Shown: positions 35,675 through 46,128 of the stretch, piece after piece
Position numbering within the stretch: position 1 is the first letter of the stretch
Layout of the letters: each line of letters opens with the position of its first letter
Assembly (NCBI GenBank): GCA_029855935.1
Contig: JAGSHN010000020.1
Coordinates: 88,471 to 152,470, forward strand
Direction: 5' to 3'
Source of the DNA: Candidatus Thorarchaeota archaeon
GTDB taxonomy: Archaea; Asgardarchaeota; Thorarchaeia; Thorarchaeales; Thorarchaeaceae
Length of the DNA stretch: 64,000 nt
The notes under the pieces: generated by a model
What the model was told of the DNA's origin: nothing
What the model saw: the letters and a program-made list of their open reading frames with translations, nothing else
The model's database searches: none
Program-made: the position numbers and the translations under genes

Positions 35675-36747
35675 TGGAGAGACCAACGATTGGAATGATC
35701 GGCTCTCACAGCGCAGAAGAGATTGCGGTTGCTGCCAAGGCCAACGGATTCGAGACAGTGGTCGTCTGTCAGAGGGGACGGGAGAGGCTCTATGCGGTCT
35801 ACGACCGGCATCTCTTCGACCATATCATAGTCCTAGACAGGTTTGCCGATATGATCAATGACGACGTCCAGGAGCAGCTTGAAGAGCTGAACACACTATG
35901 GATACCGAACCGTTCCTTCTCAGTCTACGTCGGATACGACAACATAGAGAAGAGATTCCGCATCCCGATGTACGGCAATAGATGGTTGCTGAGGGTCGAG
36001 GAGAGAGGCACTCCCCGGGACCAGTACTGGCTGCTACGAGAGTCTGGCGTACGCATTCCCGAACCTGTGAATCCCGAGAAGATTGATAGGCTGGTCATAG
36101 TGAAGGTCCAGCAGAAGGACCGCCCACTGGAACGAGCCTTCTTCTACGCCGCGTCCACGGACGAGTACCGTGAGAAGAGCGAGCGACTGATTCGTGAGGG
36201 AGTGATATCAACAGATGACCTCGCGGCGGCGACAGTGGAGGAATTCATCCTCGCACCAAGGTTCAACGCAAACTTTCAGGCCTATGGCATGAGCGACTTC
36301 TGGGGTAGTCTCGACTTGGTGGGATTCGACGACAGGATTCAGACCAATCTCACCGGCCTGCTCAACCTCCCCGCTCGGGACCAACTCGCCATCGATGTGC
36401 CCATAGTCAATGAGGAGGTGGGTCACAAGGGCGTTACAATGAGAGAGAGCAAGAAGCCACTGGTATACGATGCAGCGGAGAGGCTGATAGAGGGTGTGAA
36501 AAGACATTTCCCGCCGAAGATGATAGGCCTCTTCAGCCTGCAGGGCGCTCTGACTGAGGAGTCGGAGTTCGTCGTCTTTGATCTGAGTCCGCGTGTGCCT
36601 GGTGCTCCGTGCGTCGGGCCCACCAGCCCCGAGATGCGGCGGTTGTCCCTGAAGTTCGGTCGTGAGATTATCTCACCGCTCGACCTCTGTATGATAGACA
36701 TAGAGACCGCTGTGCAGGAGGAGCGCCTCGATGACGTATCCACATGA
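35674..36747 (+). CDS. PurP family ATP-grasp protein, second copy
   Basis: 357 residues, paralog of the preceding gene, whose stop it overlaps (TAATG). The start IGMIGSHSAEEIAVAAKANG and the stretch PMYGNRWLLRVEERGTPRDQ align with copy one. The ATP-grasp lysine region is altered: VIVKVQQKDRPLERAFFYA lacks the glycine-rich loop seen in copy one. The C-terminal FVVFDLSPRVPGAPC keeps the acidic metal-binding region. Paired PurP paralogs occur in other archaea, and the role of the second is not settled; it may form mixed complexes or do another ligation step. Confidence 0.85.
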   Translation: MERPTIGMIGSHSAEEIAVAAKANGFETVVVCQRGRERLYAVYDRHLFDHIIVLDRFADMINDDVQEQLEELNTLWIPNRSFSVYVGYDNIEKRFRIPMYGNRWLLRVEERGTPRDQYWLLRESGVRIPEPVNPEKIDRLVIVKVQQKDRPLERAFFYAASTDEYREKSERLIREGVISTDDLAAATVEEFILAPRFNANFQAYGMSDFWGSLDLVGFDDRIQTNLTGLLNLPARDQLAIDVPIVNEEVGHKGVTMRESKKPLVYDAAERLIEGVKRHFPPKMIGLFSLQGALTEESEFVVFDLSPRVPGAPCVGPTSPEMRRLSLKFGREIISPLDLCMIDIETAVQEERLDDVST

Positions 36748-36810
36748 TTCAAAACGGGTCTTTGGCGGGTGGCAGCTCGCACAGGTCCAGCGTGATGTGA
36801 GGAGATAGAG

Positions 36811-37815
36811 TTGCGACTGATACACGAAGGCAAGGTCAAGAGGGTCTTCAGTGATCCCGAGTCTGACGACAGACTGATAGTCGAGTTCACCGACGCAATC
36901 ACCGCGGGCGACGGCGAGAGGCGTGAGATCATCGAGGGCAAGGGAGCAGTGGCCTGCGAGACAACGGCGCTGCTGTTCGGTTATCTTGAGGACAAGGGCC
37001 TCGCGACTCATTTCATTCGGCAACTCGACGAGACGAGACTCGTCTGCAGAAAGGTAAGCATATTTCCCATCGAGGCTGTCTGCAGGAACTTGGCCGCTGG
37101 CTCTTTTGCGCGGCGTTACGGCCTTGAGGACGGACGACCACTCTCGCGTCCGCTGGTCGAGTTCTTTCTCAAGAGCGATGAGCTACACGACCCACTGATC
37201 ACTGCGGATGCCATCATCCGACTTGGGCTGGCCACACGCGAGGAACTTGACTTCATCAGGCGAGTCACACTGGCGGTCAACTACTATCTTGGAACTCTCC
37301 TCAGTCAGGTGGGGCTCAGGCTAGTCGATTTCAAGCTCGAGTTCGGCAGGACTGATGATGGTGACATTCTGATAGCGGATGAGATCTCAGGTGACACGAT
37401 GCGCGTCTGGGACGAGAGCGGTGGGTCGCTGGACAAGGATGTCTTCAGAAAGGACAAGGGCAATGTGCTTGAGGTGTACAACCTACTGCTGGAGAAGCTA
37501 AAGGAGACGAGGCCCAAAGAGGTCCCAGTCCGGGGCGAAGTTGTGCGGGTCCTTGTTATGCCGAAGGAGGGTATAAAGAACCCGCCGGGAGAGGTCGCAA
37601 GAAAGGCACTTCTCAGGCTCGGGTTCGAAGAGGTTGAAGAAGTAAGGGCGGGTAAGGTGTTCAGGCTGTGTCTGCGGAGAGCGGTGTCTCCGGAGATGCT
37701 CGGACGAATCGAGGAGATGAACACGAGGCTCCTTGCCAACCCGATAGCCGAGGCAACCTATGTGGGGTTTGATGATAATGGCAATTGCGGTGATTCGTTT
37801 TCCGGGGACGAATAA
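36811..37815 (+). CDS. purC: SAICAR synthetase fused to PurS
   Basis: 334 residues. Residues 1 to about 238 are PurC, which joins aspartate to CAIR: LIHEGKVKRVF, EFTDAITAGDG, CRNLAAGSFARRYG, VEFFLKSDELHDPLI, LVDFKLEFGR, ADEISGDTMRVWD. Residues about 243-325 are PurS, the small FGAM synthetase subunit (VVRVLVMPKEGIKNPPGEVA, LLANPIAEATY). Fusion of these two is unusual, since PurS normally is a separate 80-residue chain. The TTG start has GAGGAG 7 bases upstream. A short tail follows the PurS part. Confidence 0.9.
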   Translation: MRLIHEGKVKRVFSDPESDDRLIVEFTDAITAGDGERREIIEGKGAVACETTALLFGYLEDKGLATHFIRQLDETRLVCRKVSIFPIEAVCRNLAAGSFARRYGLEDGRPLSRPLVEFFLKSDELHDPLITADAIIRLGLATREELDFIRRVTLAVNYYLGTLLSQVGLRLVDFKLEFGRTDDGDILIADEISGDTMRVWDESGGSLDKDVFRKDKGNVLEVYNLLLEKLKETRPKEVPVRGEVVRVLVMPKEGIKNPPGEVARKALLRLGFEEVEEVRAGKVFRLCLRRAVSPEMLGRIEEMNTRLLANPIAEATYVGFDDNGNCGDSFSGDE

Positions 37816-38473
37816 CGAGAATGACGTGATGCGCGCACTCGGCACAATCCCCGGTGCTGAGGCCCAGCTCGTACCGAGCAGATTGGGCTCCGCTGCTCTG
37901 AAGGAGGCGGATGGTGTCATCATCCCTGGCGGCTTCTCCTACGGCGACTACATAAGGGCGGGCGCGGTCGCCGCGGCGGGGGAGATCATGGAGGGGGTGA
38001 AGGAGCTTGCAAATGACGGGAGGCCCGTTCTTGGTATCTGTAATGGTTTTCAGATACTGACCGAGTGCGGGCTGCTCCCGGGCGCACTGTTGCCTAATAC
38101 GAGTGCTCGGTTCGTATGTAGATGGGTCTATCTGAGAGTCAGTGAACAGACCACTGCATTCACAGAGGGATTGGAGGACGCTGTCCTGAAGATGCCCGTC
38201 GCACACGCTGATGGGAACTACTACTGCACCGAGAATGACCTGACGGTGTTGAACCTCCACGGACTCGTCCCGCTCAGATACAGCGATGAGAATGGGGAGA
38301 CGGTCCCAGCGGTGAACCCGAACGGCTCGATCGACAACATCGCAGCAGTCATCAACGAGGCGGGGAACGTGATGGGCATGATGCCGCATCCTGAGAGAGC
38401 GTCGCGACCCTCCTTGGGATCCGCCGACGGCCTTGCCATCCTTGAGAACTTTGTGAGGAGTACCAAATGCTGA
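37778..38473 (+). CDS. purQ: FGAM synthetase, glutaminase subunit
   Basis: 231 residues, class I glutamine amidotransferase supplying ammonia to PurL. Seen: AVIRFPGTNNENDV, VIIPGGFSYGDYIRAGA, GICNGFQILTECGLLPGAL with the catalytic Cys, HADGNYY, and MPHPERA with the catalytic His. ATG 37778 is the likely start, with 37772 and 37760 as in-frame alternatives. It overlaps the end of the purC-purS frame by nearly 40 bases. Confidence 0.95.
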   Translation: MAIAVIRFPGTNNENDVMRALGTIPGAEAQLVPSRLGSAALKEADGVIIPGGFSYGDYIRAGAVAAAGEIMEGVKELANDGRPVLGICNGFQILTECGLLPGALLPNTSARFVCRWVYLRVSEQTTAFTEGLEDAVLKMPVAHADGNYYCTENDLTVLNLHGLVPLRYSDENGETVPAVNPNGSIDNIAAVINEAGNVMGMMPHPERASRPSLGSADGLAILENFVRSTKC

Positions 38474-40635
38474 CACACGAAGAGATTGAGCATGCAACAA
38501 AGGTGCTCGGTCGCAGGCCGAACGACACAGAGCTGGCTATGCTCGACGTTCTATGGTCCGAGCACTGCAGCTACAAGAGCAGCAAGCGGTGGTTCCACCT
38601 GTTCAAGACGGATGGCGAGAACGTCTACCTGGGTATAGGAGAGGGGGCCGGTCTAGTCGACATTGGCGATGGCATCCTTGTCGGTGTAGCAATGGAGTCC
38701 CACAATCACCCAAGCCAGGTGGACCCGTACAATGGCGCTGCCACAGGCGTTGGCGGTATCATCCGCGATGTGATCTCACAGGGCTGCCGTGCAGTCGGCC
38801 TGATGAACTGTCTCAGATTCGGCCATCCCTCGAAGCCGAAGAACGCGTACCTCCTTGAGCGGGTCGTGAGGGGCATCTCTGACTACGGGAACAGTGTTGG
38901 CATTCCGATGGTGGGAGGTGAGATAGAGTTTGACGACTCATACGAGGGCAACTGTCTTGTGAACGTCGTATGCATCGGCGTTGTCCGTCCGGACAAGGTC
39001 GTCAGGAGTAGTGCCAGAACACCTGGTCATCACCTTGTCATCTTTGGCTCCACCACAGGTCGAGATGGCATCGCGGGCGTCAGCTTCGCATCAGAAACAT
39101 TCTCTGATGACGAGGAGGAAGACCGCAGTGCGATCCAGATTGGCGACCCTCTTGCGAAGAAGGTGGTTGTCGACACGCTTGCTCAGCTTGTTGAGGAAGA
39201 CCTGGTTGATGGTCTTCAGGACCTCGGCGGTGGGGGGCTGACATCCTGCGCAGGCGAGCTTGCCGCCAGCGGTGGCACTGGCGTCGAGATCGATGTGGCA
39301 AAGGTGCCTCTGAGAGAGCGTGATATGACACCGAGAGAGATCATCGTCTCCGAGTCACAGGAGAGAATGCTGGCCGTCGTCGCACCTGAGAAGCTCGAAC
39401 GGGTGCTGGAGATACTGATTGAGAACGACACTCCTCACGCCGTCATAGGCTCCGTCACGGACGACGGATACTTCACCGTGAAAGAGAATGGAGATATTGA
39501 GGCAAGGCTTCCAATCAGCCTGCTCGTCGGAGGCTTCCCAGTCCCCGAGCGCACCGAGGGATCTCTCCCTGTCCAGCCACACACTATGGACTGGTATGAG
39601 GAGCCGGACGACTATGTGGAGGAGATACTACGTCTGCTCGGCTCCGTCAATATCGCCTCGAGAGAGTGGGTGTACAGTCAGTATGACCAGCATGTCCAGT
39701 CCAATACAATAGTGGACATTGGTGAGAATGCGGGCGTTCTCGAGTTCCCGTTGAACAAACGGCTGGCCTTTGCGAGCCACTGCAACTCCTTTTGGACACT
39801 CCTCGATCCTCAACAGGGGACTGCTAACTCTGCTGCAGAGACGCTCAGGAACCTTGTCGCAATGGGCGCACGTCCAATCCTCATAGCCGACTGTCTCAAC
39901 TTCGGCAACCCCGAACGGCCAGACTCCTACGCCCAATTCGTAGAGGCAGTTCGAGGGCTCGGGCGGTTCTCGCACGACTTCGACATCCCAATAGTTGGAG
40001 GCAACGTCAGCCTCTACAACGAGTCCGAGGTAGAGGGCAAGGTGAGACGTATCAATCCGACGCCACAGGTGATGATGGCAGGCATCTTCGAGGCGGGATT
40101 TGCACCTGTGAGGCGCACGCTCTGCACACCGTGGGCCAATGTCTTTCTCATAGGCGAGACACTCGACGAACTGAACGGCTCCGAGTACCAGAGGTTGAAA
40201 CTAGGAAGGGTGCAGGGCTTTCCGCCCGCGTACCGACCCGTGGCAGAGAAGAACGCAATGGAGGCCGTGCTCAATGCTCATCGTGCTCGTCTGATAAGGT
40301 CGTGCAACAATGTTGGCAGGGGCGGTCTGGCCGTCGCGCTGATGAAGATGGTCATAGGCTCGGATTACGGTTTCAGACTGAACACCACCACCGTCCCCGG
40401 AAAGGCGGGAACTCTTGGCCGGGCCCTGTTCTCGGAGACATCCGCACGGTACCTGGCTGAGGTGAGCGAGAGCAACCAGAAGCAGTTTCTTGAGATAATG
40501 GCCCGCCACAACGTGCCAGTCTGCGAGCTGGCCCTCACCGTCGCAGATCACATTGCAGACTTTGGAGAGTTCAGAGTGCCTGTTGATCGGGCTGAGGAGG
40601 AATTCCGGACCAGTCTGTCACGATATCTGGAGTGA
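38467..40635 (+). CDS. purL: FGAM synthetase, large subunit
   Basis: 722 residues, the small-type PurL that works with PurQ and PurS. It converts FGAR to FGAM. Seen: [56 protein letters not shown]-type helices, [14 protein letters not shown], and [14 protein letters not shown]. It overlaps the purQ stop by 7 bases and ends overlapping the next start. With purQ and the PurS domain of the preceding fusion, all three subunits are encoded contiguously. Confidence 0.96.
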   Translation: MLTHEEIEHATKVLGRRPNDTELAMLDVLWSEHCSYKSSKRWFHLFKTDGENVYLGIGEGAGLVDIGDGILVGVAMESHNHPSQVDPYNGAATGVGGIIRDVISQGCRAVGLMNCLRFGHPSKPKNAYLLERVVRGISDYGNSVGIPMVGGEIEFDDSYEGNCLVNVVCIGVVRPDKVVRSSARTPGHHLVIFGSTTGRDGIAGVSFASETFSDDEEEDRSAIQIGDPLAKKVVVDTLAQLVEEDLVDGLQDLGGGGLTSCAGELAASGGTGVEIDVAKVPLRERDMTPREIIVSESQERMLAVVAPEKLERVLEILIENDTPHAVIGSVTDDGYFTVKENGDIEARLPISLLVGGFPVPERTEGSLPVQPHTMDWYEEPDDYVEEILRLLGSVNIASREWVYSQYDQHVQSNTIVDIGENAGVLEFPLNKRLAFASHCNSFWTLLDPQQGTANSAAETLRNLVAMGARPILIADCLNFGNPERPDSYAQFVEAVRGLGRFSHDFDIPIVGGNVSLYNESEVEGKVRRINPTPQVMMAGIFEAGFAPVRRTLCTPWANVFLIGETLDELNGSEYQRLKLGRVQGFPPAYRPVAEKNAMEAVLNAHRARLIRSCNNVGRGGLAVALMKMVIGSDYGFRLNTTTVPGKAGTLGRALFSETSARYLAEVSESNQKQFLEIMARHNVPVCELALTVADHIADFGEFRVPVDRAEEEFRTSLSRYLE

Positions 40636-42083
40636 TGAAGCTTATGACTGACGTGCTTGTGATAGCGGGAAGCCGAAGCGACGAGAAGATAGTCGAGAAG
40701 GTGACAAAGACCCTTGAGAAGCTGGATATCTCGTACTCTGTCGAGTTTGCCTCCGCACACAGAGAGCCCGAACGTGTGAAGAGCCTGATCGAGGAGTCAG
40801 AGGCTCGCGTGATCATCGCCATCGCCGGCCTTGCTGCGGCACTCCCGGGCTACGTGGCCTCGCTGACAAGTCGGCCCGTGATCGGTGTTCCCGTGTCCGC
40901 CGCGCTCGGCGGGCTCGATGCCCTGTTGTCTATCGCACAGATGCCCAAGGGCGTCCCTGTCGCCACTGTCGGCATCGACAATGGACAGAATGCTGCATTC
41001 TTGGCCGCACGGATACTCGCTCTCACAGATGAGGGGGTCACTGGCCCCCCGCCAAGGACCTATGCAGAGGCAGGCGTTGACGAGTCTGAAGTCGCTGCTG
41101 GTCTTGAGGTCCTCTCAAGGTACGTCCGCCAGTCGTTCTCCGGTCACGACGTCCCTGTCGAGTTCGGGCACTTTGCTAATCTAGTCAGGGTCGGGGACGG
41201 TCTCTATGTGGCGCTCTCCACGGACGGCGTCGGCAGCAAGGTCTTGATCGCAGAGATGGTCGGTCGGTTCGATACCATAGCCCAGGACTGCGTGGCAATG
41301 AACGTCAACGACCTGATATGCATAGGCGCAACACCAGTGGGATTTGTGGACTATCTCGCCTGTGCCAGACCACTTCCTCGCACAGTGCTTGAGCAGATCG
41401 GCCAGGGCCTCCGCGATGCTTGTCGTACGGCGGGAGTCCCGATACTCGGTGGCGAGACCGCAATCTTGCCCGACATTATCCGGGGGCACGGGGACACAGC
41501 ACTGGACCTTGCAGGCACCGCAGTGGGTGTTGCAAGAGAGGACGAGGTCATAGACGGACGCGCCATTGAGCCGGGAGACGCTATCATCGGGATAGAATCG
41601 AATGGCCTCCACTCCAACGGCTTCACTCTCGTCAGAAAGGCACTGCTAGCGACTCATTCGCTTGAGGAGAAGACGAACTGGGGGAGGACGCTTGGCGAGG
41701 AGCTCCTCCGTCCAACAACAATCTACGTACCACACTTCAAGCGTCTCAAGGAGGCAGGAATTGAGATTCACGGTCTCGCACACATCACAGGCTCGGCGTT
41801 CAGGAAGATCCTCAGGCTCGGCGACTTTCACTTCCGGCTTGATGAGATGCCGTTGCCCCCGCCCATCTTCGACCTCGTTCGCAAGGAAGGTAACATCGAG
41901 TGGGAGGAGATGTTCACGACCTTCAATATGGGAGTAGGCCTTGTCGTAGTGGTTCCTGAGGACGCCGAGGAAGAGGCAATAGATGCGCTGAGACCTCTCG
42001 GTGGCGCGCAGAGGGTGGGGGTTGTAGAGACCTCGGGCAAGGGCAGAGTCACGATCAAACGCTTTGAGGTGGTGATAGAATGA
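40635..42083 (+). CDS. purM: PurE-PurM fusion: AIR carboxylase and AIR synthetase
   Basis: 482 residues. Residues 1 to about 137 are PurE ([58 protein letters not shown]). After a short linker, residues about 143-482 are PurM ([92 protein letters not shown]). The two activities are consecutive: PurM makes AIR and PurE carboxylates it. No purK is visible, so PurE may use CO2 directly or an unlinked PurK. ATG 40635 overlaps the purL stop; GTG 40632 is one codon upstream. Confidence 0.93.
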   Translation: MKLMTDVLVIAGSRSDEKIVEKVTKTLEKLDISYSVEFASAHREPERVKSLIEESEARVIIAIAGLAAALPGYVASLTSRPVIGVPVSAALGGLDALLSIAQMPKGVPVATVGIDNGQNAAFLAARILALTDEGVTGPPPRTYAEAGVDESEVAAGLEVLSRYVRQSFSGHDVPVEFGHFANLVRVGDGLYVALSTDGVGSKVLIAEMVGRFDTIAQDCVAMNVNDLICIGATPVGFVDYLACARPLPRTVLEQIGQGLRDACRTAGVPILGGETAILPDIIRGHGDTALDLAGTAVGVAREDEVIDGRAIEPGDAIIGIESNGLHSNGFTLVRKALLATHSLEEKTNWGRTLGEELLRPTTIYVPHFKRLKEAGIEIHGLAHITGSAFRKILRLGDFHFRLDEMPLPPPIFDLVRKEGNIEWEEMFTTFNMGVGLVVVVPEDAEEEAIDALRPLGGAQRVGVVETSGKGRVTIKRFEVVIE

Positions 42084-43360
42084 CACGTGTTCTCCTCATC
42101 GGCAACGGTGCCAGAGAGCACGCCATTGCAGCGGCCCTTCGCCGGTCGGGAGTCGAGATCGTCGCCAGAATGAAGATGCTGAATCCAGGAATCGCCTCAC
42201 TGAGCAGCGAGGTATCTATCGGTCGGTTAAGCGACGTCGACGACTTTCCCGACCTCTCGAAAATCGACTTTGCGGTCGTCGGCCCCGAGCAACCTCTCTC
42301 GGAGGCGGTTGTCGATGCCCTTGAGAAACACGAAATTCCATGTGTCGGCCCTCTGCAGGCTGCTGCGAGAATTGAGACAAGCAAAGTCTTTGCCAGAGAG
42401 CTCCTCTCGCAGGCCGCTCCTGAGGCGAACCCTGACTACGTGATCATCCGGGACCGTGATGATATAGGACCCGCCATCAGACAGGTGGGACTGAAGAACG
42501 TTGTCGTCAAGCCGGATGGGCTGACTGGCGGCAAGGGCGTCAAGATCTTTGGAGAGCACCTCGATACTGAGGGGGCAGTTCGGGACTACGCACAGTCGCT
42601 GCTCATCAAGGAGGGAGTGCTTCTGATTGAGGAGAAGCTGGTGGGCATTGAGTTCACCGTCCAGACATTCGTCGACGGTGAGCGGGTCGTGCCGATGCCC
42701 CTCGTTCGAGACTACAAGAGAGCCTATGACGAGGACAGGGGACCAAACACAGGCTCGATGGGTTCCTATTCACAGGAAGACCATCACCTGTCGTACTTGG
42801 ACAGACGGGACGTGGAGTCGGCACTGAGAACGATGACCAGGGCCATCCGTATGCTCCGGGAGCGTCACGGAGTAGAGTATCGTGGGATTCTCTACGGCCA
42901 GTTCATAAAGACGAGTAATGGAGTCAAGGTTCTCGAGTTCAACGCGCGCTTTGGCGACCCAGAGGCGATGAACGTCCTCGCTCTGCTCGAGACACCCGCA
43001 GACAGCCTGTTCTGGAGCCTTCTGTACGGCAATGTGATGACACCTGAGTTCCGGAGACTTGCCACCGTCTGCGTCTACGTTGTCCCCGAGGGATATCCGG
43101 GGCCGGATGTCGCCCGCGACGCCAGAATAGTGGTCCCGTCAACAAATGATGCGCAGATCTACTATGCCTCTGTCTACGAGCAAGACGGAGCGGTCTACAC
43201 GACGGGCAGTCGGGCTGTAGCGGTGCTGGCTATGGGACATTCTGTGCCTGAGGCTCGTGAGACCGCCTACAGGGTGGTCAGGGGAGTTCGTGGTAGAGTC
43301 CGGTTCAGGACGGACATTGGAAAGGACGTTCCCGGTTCGGGTGAGGCCGATGGGTGCTAG
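42080..43360 (+). CDS. purD: Phosphoribosylamine-glycine ligase
   Basis: 426 residues, ATP-grasp enzyme making GAR. Seen: [85 protein letters not shown] (two overlapping landmarks), [30 protein letters not shown] overlaps the stop of the PurE-PurM gene by 4 bases. Length and motifs are normal. Confidence 0.95.
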   Translation: MTRVLLIGNGAREHAIAAALRRSGVEIVARMKMLNPGIASLSSEVSIGRLSDVDDFPDLSKIDFAVVGPEQPLSEAVVDALEKHEIPCVGPLQAAARIETSKVFARELLSQAAPEANPDYVIIRDRDDIGPAIRQVGLKNVVVKPDGLTGGKGVKIFGEHLDTEGAVRDYAQSLLIKEGVLLIEEKLVGIEFTVQTFVDGERVVPMPLVRDYKRAYDEDRGPNTGSMGSYSQEDHHLSYLDRRDVESALRTMTRAIRMLRERHGVEYRGILYGQFIKTSNGVKVLEFNARFGDPEAMNVLALLETPADSLFWSLLYGNVMTPEFRRLATVCVYVVPEGYPGPDVARDARIVVPSTNDAQIYYASVYEQDGAVYTTGSRAVAVLAMGHSVPEARETAYRVVRGVRGRVRFRTDIGKDVPGSGEADGC

Positions 43361-44912
43361 AGAGAGAGTGCTCGTGCTGGACTTTGGTGGCCAGTACACG
43401 CATCTGATAGCACGTCGCTGCCGCGAGCTCGGTGTCTATGCCGAGATCGTCCCACAGGACAGAAGACTTGACGAGGATGCCCTTCACGGAGTGAAAGGGG
43501 TGATACTGTCGGGGGGCCCGCGGACAGTCACTGAACAAGACCTGATGGGGGTCACTGCAGAGAACCTCGGGGAACTCCGAAAGAGGCAGATTCCGATTCT
43601 CGGAATATGCTTTGGCCACCAGCTCCTCGCTGTCGCGCACGGCGCAGAACTGGCGCCGGGAGGAAACCCTGAGTACGGCAATACTCGGATACGTCTCCTT
43701 GACGAATCGTCCATTCTGCGCGGGCTCGAGGACGGGCAGACGGTGTGGATGAGTCACAGTGATGAGGTCAGAAGCCTCCCGGACGACCTCAAGGCGCTGG
43801 CGTTGAGCAGAGATGACAGGATTGCCGCCTTTCAATCAGACGACGGACTGATCTATGGAGTCCAGTTCCACCCCGAGGTCGCGCACACGCCCAATGGGAG
43901 ATCGGTGCTGAGGTCTTTCCTCTTTGACATCTGTGGCTTTGATGGAGGCTGGACCCCAGAGGATGAGGTCGAGGCAATAATCCGGTGGGTGAGCGAGGAG
44001 GTCGGCGACGAACAGGTCCTGATGGGGACGAGCGGCGGTGTTGACTCCACGGTGGCAGCCGTCCTGATCAAGATGGCCATAGGTGAGAGGTTGCACTGTG
44101 TCTTCGTGGACAACGGTCTTCTCAGAGAGGGTGAGCGCGAGGACGTACAGTCCGCCTTCAGGGAGATGGGCTTTGAGAACTTCCACGTGGTCGACGCCTC
44201 CGATGAGTTCCTCTCAGCGCTGGAGGGGATCGAGGACCCCGAGGAAAAGAGGAGAATCATCGCGGAGACGTTCATCCGCGTGTTCGAGCGGAAGGCAAAG
44301 GAGCTGGAGGAGACCTACGGCCCATTCACTTTCCTCGGCCAGGGCACCATATACCCTGACCGTGTGGAGAGTGCCGCAACTGGCAAGGCCACGGCCGTCA
44401 TCAAGAGCCACCACAACGTCAGACTACCAGAATGGATGAGAATGCGCGTGATAGAGCCGCTCAGGAACCTATACAAGGACGAGGTACGTCGTGTCGGTGC
44501 TCAGCTGGGCATCCCAGACCGTCTTCTGAGACGACAGCCATTCCCCGGTCCATCTCTTGCCATAAGAATCGGTGGCGAGGTGACCCGAGAACAGCTGAGA
44601 ATACTGAGACACGCTGATCGCATCCTCCAAGAGGAGATGAGCAAGGACCCGATATACGATCGCATCTGGCAGTCCTTCTGCGTCCTACTACCGGTACGCT
44701 CTGTTGGCGTGATGGGCGATCAACGCACCTATCAGCAGGCCTGTGTCATCCGGATTGTGGAGAGCGTAGACGCAATGACAGCCTCTGTCAGTACTCCCGA
44801 CTGGGAGATTCTGCTACGCGCTGCAGCCCGCATCGCAAATGAGGTCGAGGGGATCAACCGAGTGGTATACGACCTGACCTCGAAGCCTCCAGGCACTATC
44901 GAGTGGTACTGA
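43350..44912 (+). CDS. guaA: GMP synthase (glutamine-hydrolysing), single chain
   Basis: 520 residues. Converts XMP to GMP. The N-terminal glutaminase has LDFGGQYTHLIARRCRELG, GICFGHQLLAVAHGA with the catalytic Cys, and FHPEVAHT with the catalytic His. The ATP pyrophosphatase has LMGTSGGVDSTVAAVL, and the C-terminal dimerisation domain ends in DLTSKPPGTIEWY. Many euryarchaea split this enzyme into two subunits, whereas here it is fused as in bacteria and eukaryotes. ATG 43350 overlaps the purD end by 11 bases and has GTGAGG upstream. Last gene of the purine operon. Confidence 0.96.
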   Translation: MGARERVLVLDFGGQYTHLIARRCRELGVYAEIVPQDRRLDEDALHGVKGVILSGGPRTVTEQDLMGVTAENLGELRKRQIPILGICFGHQLLAVAHGAELAPGGNPEYGNTRIRLLDESSILRGLEDGQTVWMSHSDEVRSLPDDLKALALSRDDRIAAFQSDDGLIYGVQFHPEVAHTPNGRSVLRSFLFDICGFDGGWTPEDEVEAIIRWVSEEVGDEQVLMGTSGGVDSTVAAVLIKMAIGERLHCVFVDNGLLREGEREDVQSAFREMGFENFHVVDASDEFLSALEGIEDPEEKRRIIAETFIRVFERKAKELEETYGPFTFLGQGTIYPDRVESAATGKATAVIKSHHNVRLPEWMRMRVIEPLRNLYKDEVRRVGAQLGIPDRLLRRQPFPGPSLAIRIGGEVTREQLRILRHADRILQEEMSKDPIYDRIWQSFCVLLPVRSVGVMGDQRTYQQACVIRIVESVDAMTASVSTPDWEILLRAAARIANEVEGINRVVYDLTSKPPGTIEWY

Positions 44913-44942
44913 GAGCCACGCGTTGGTCCTACCGCTGTAGAG

Positions 44943-44953
44943 AGATAAATATG
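44943..44953 (+). promoter_or_regulatory. TATA-like box for the histone-deacetylase-like gene
   Basis: GATAAATATGG, about 30 bases before the GTG at 44977, which predicts a leaderless or nearly leaderless transcript. Confidence 0.5.
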
Positions 44954-44976
44954 GGCGGCTGCCATGCAAGACTGCG

Positions 44977-46128
44977 GTGTGCAGAGTGGAGAAGTTGGCC
45001 TACCCCTACACCGAAAAGCTCCTTCAGTATGAGTTCAGTAGTGAGCACCCTCTCCGGCCCGACAGACTGAGGCTCACCTACGAACTCTCGAAGTGGGTGG
45101 GCCTGTTGGATGATGTCAACGTCTTCGAACCCTCGGTTGCCACACGGGAGGAACTGGAGCTCTTTCACGACCCTGCATTCGTCAATGCCGTTGAGTCGTG
45201 CAAGACAGGAGACTGTACGGACTGGAGGTACGGTCTTGGCACTCCGGACAATCCCGTCTTTCCGGAAATCTACGAGGCCGCCTGCAGATACGTCGGCGCC
45301 ACCCTAGACGGGATGAGAGAGCTTCTCAACGGCGCACCCGGGGCATTCGTCATCTCGGGGGGCCTGCACCACGCCCAGCGCAGTGAGGCGTCAGGATTCT
45401 GCATCTTCAACGACATCGTGATAGCCATCAAGATGTATCAGAGGAGGCATTCCGGCCGGGTCCTGTACTTTGACTTCGATGCTCATCACGCGGATGGTGT
45501 TCAGAACGCCTTCTACAGATCAAGGGACGTCCTGACCATCTCCATTCACGAGACCGGACGAACGCTGTTCCCCGGCACGGGACGCGTCTATGAGAACGGT
45601 GCTGGAGATGCAGTTGGCTACGCCGTGAACGTCCCTCTCCTCGCAGGGGCTGGTGATAGAGAACTTGTCAGGGCCTTTGAAGAGGTGGCCCTCCCGTTGT
45701 TTGAGAGTTATCAGCCTGACCTGCTTGTCACACAGCTGGGTGTCGATGGTCACTATCTAGATCCCCTTGCGCATCTCTCCTACACCAGTAAGGGGTACGA
45801 GACTGTGCTGAGGAGGCTCCGCGACCTCGCGCACGACAACTGCAGGCATGGCTGGCTCGCTGTCGGCGGTGGTGGCTATCACGTGATGAACGTAGCCCGT
45901 CTCTGGACGCTCTTCCTGGCAATCATTCTCGACAGAGACCTACCGGAGAGGATTCCCGAGGAGTTTCTGGCGCAGCATCAAGAGTTTCCGCTCGGACGGT
46001 GCCCGCCAACGTTTCGCGACGCCGGTCCTGTGACGCAGATGTTCAACTCTCCTGAGGATATCAAGAGCGACCTGGACAGAGTTCTTCAGCGGATTCGTGA
46101 GGAAGTCTTCCCTGCCCACGGCCTCTAG
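44977..46128 (+). CDS. Histone deacetylase/AcuC family zinc amidohydrolase
   Basis: 383 residues, class I/II-like deacetylase fold. All key residues are visible: the His-His dyad in GGLHHAQRSE, the zinc ligands in FDFDAHHADGVQNAFY (Asp and His), the third zinc ligand in QLGVDGHYLDPLAHL, and the catalytic Tyr in VGGGGYHVMN. The N-terminal YEFSSEHPLRPDRLRL is typical of AcuC proteins. It may deacetylate acetyl-CoA synthetase, chromatin proteins or an acetylated small molecule. GTG 44986 is a second possible start. Its stop overlaps that of the next, converging gene by 4 bases. Confidence 0.92.
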   Translation: MCRVEKLAYPYTEKLLQYEFSSEHPLRPDRLRLTYELSKWVGLLDDVNVFEPSVATREELELFHDPAFVNAVESCKTGDCTDWRYGLGTPDNPVFPEIYEAACRYVGATLDGMRELLNGAPGAFVISGGLHHAQRSEASGFCIFNDIVIAIKMYQRRHSGRVLYFDFDAHHADGVQNAFYRSRDVLTISIHETGRTLFPGTGRVYENGAGDAVGYAVNVPLLAGAGDRELVRAFEEVALPLFESYQPDLLVTQLGVDGHYLDPLAHLSYTSKGYETVLRRLRDLAHDNCRHGWLAVGGGGYHVMNVARLWTLFLAIILDRDLPERIPEEFLAQHQEFPLGRCPPTFRDAGPVTQMFNSPEDIKSDLDRVLQRIREEVFPAHGL

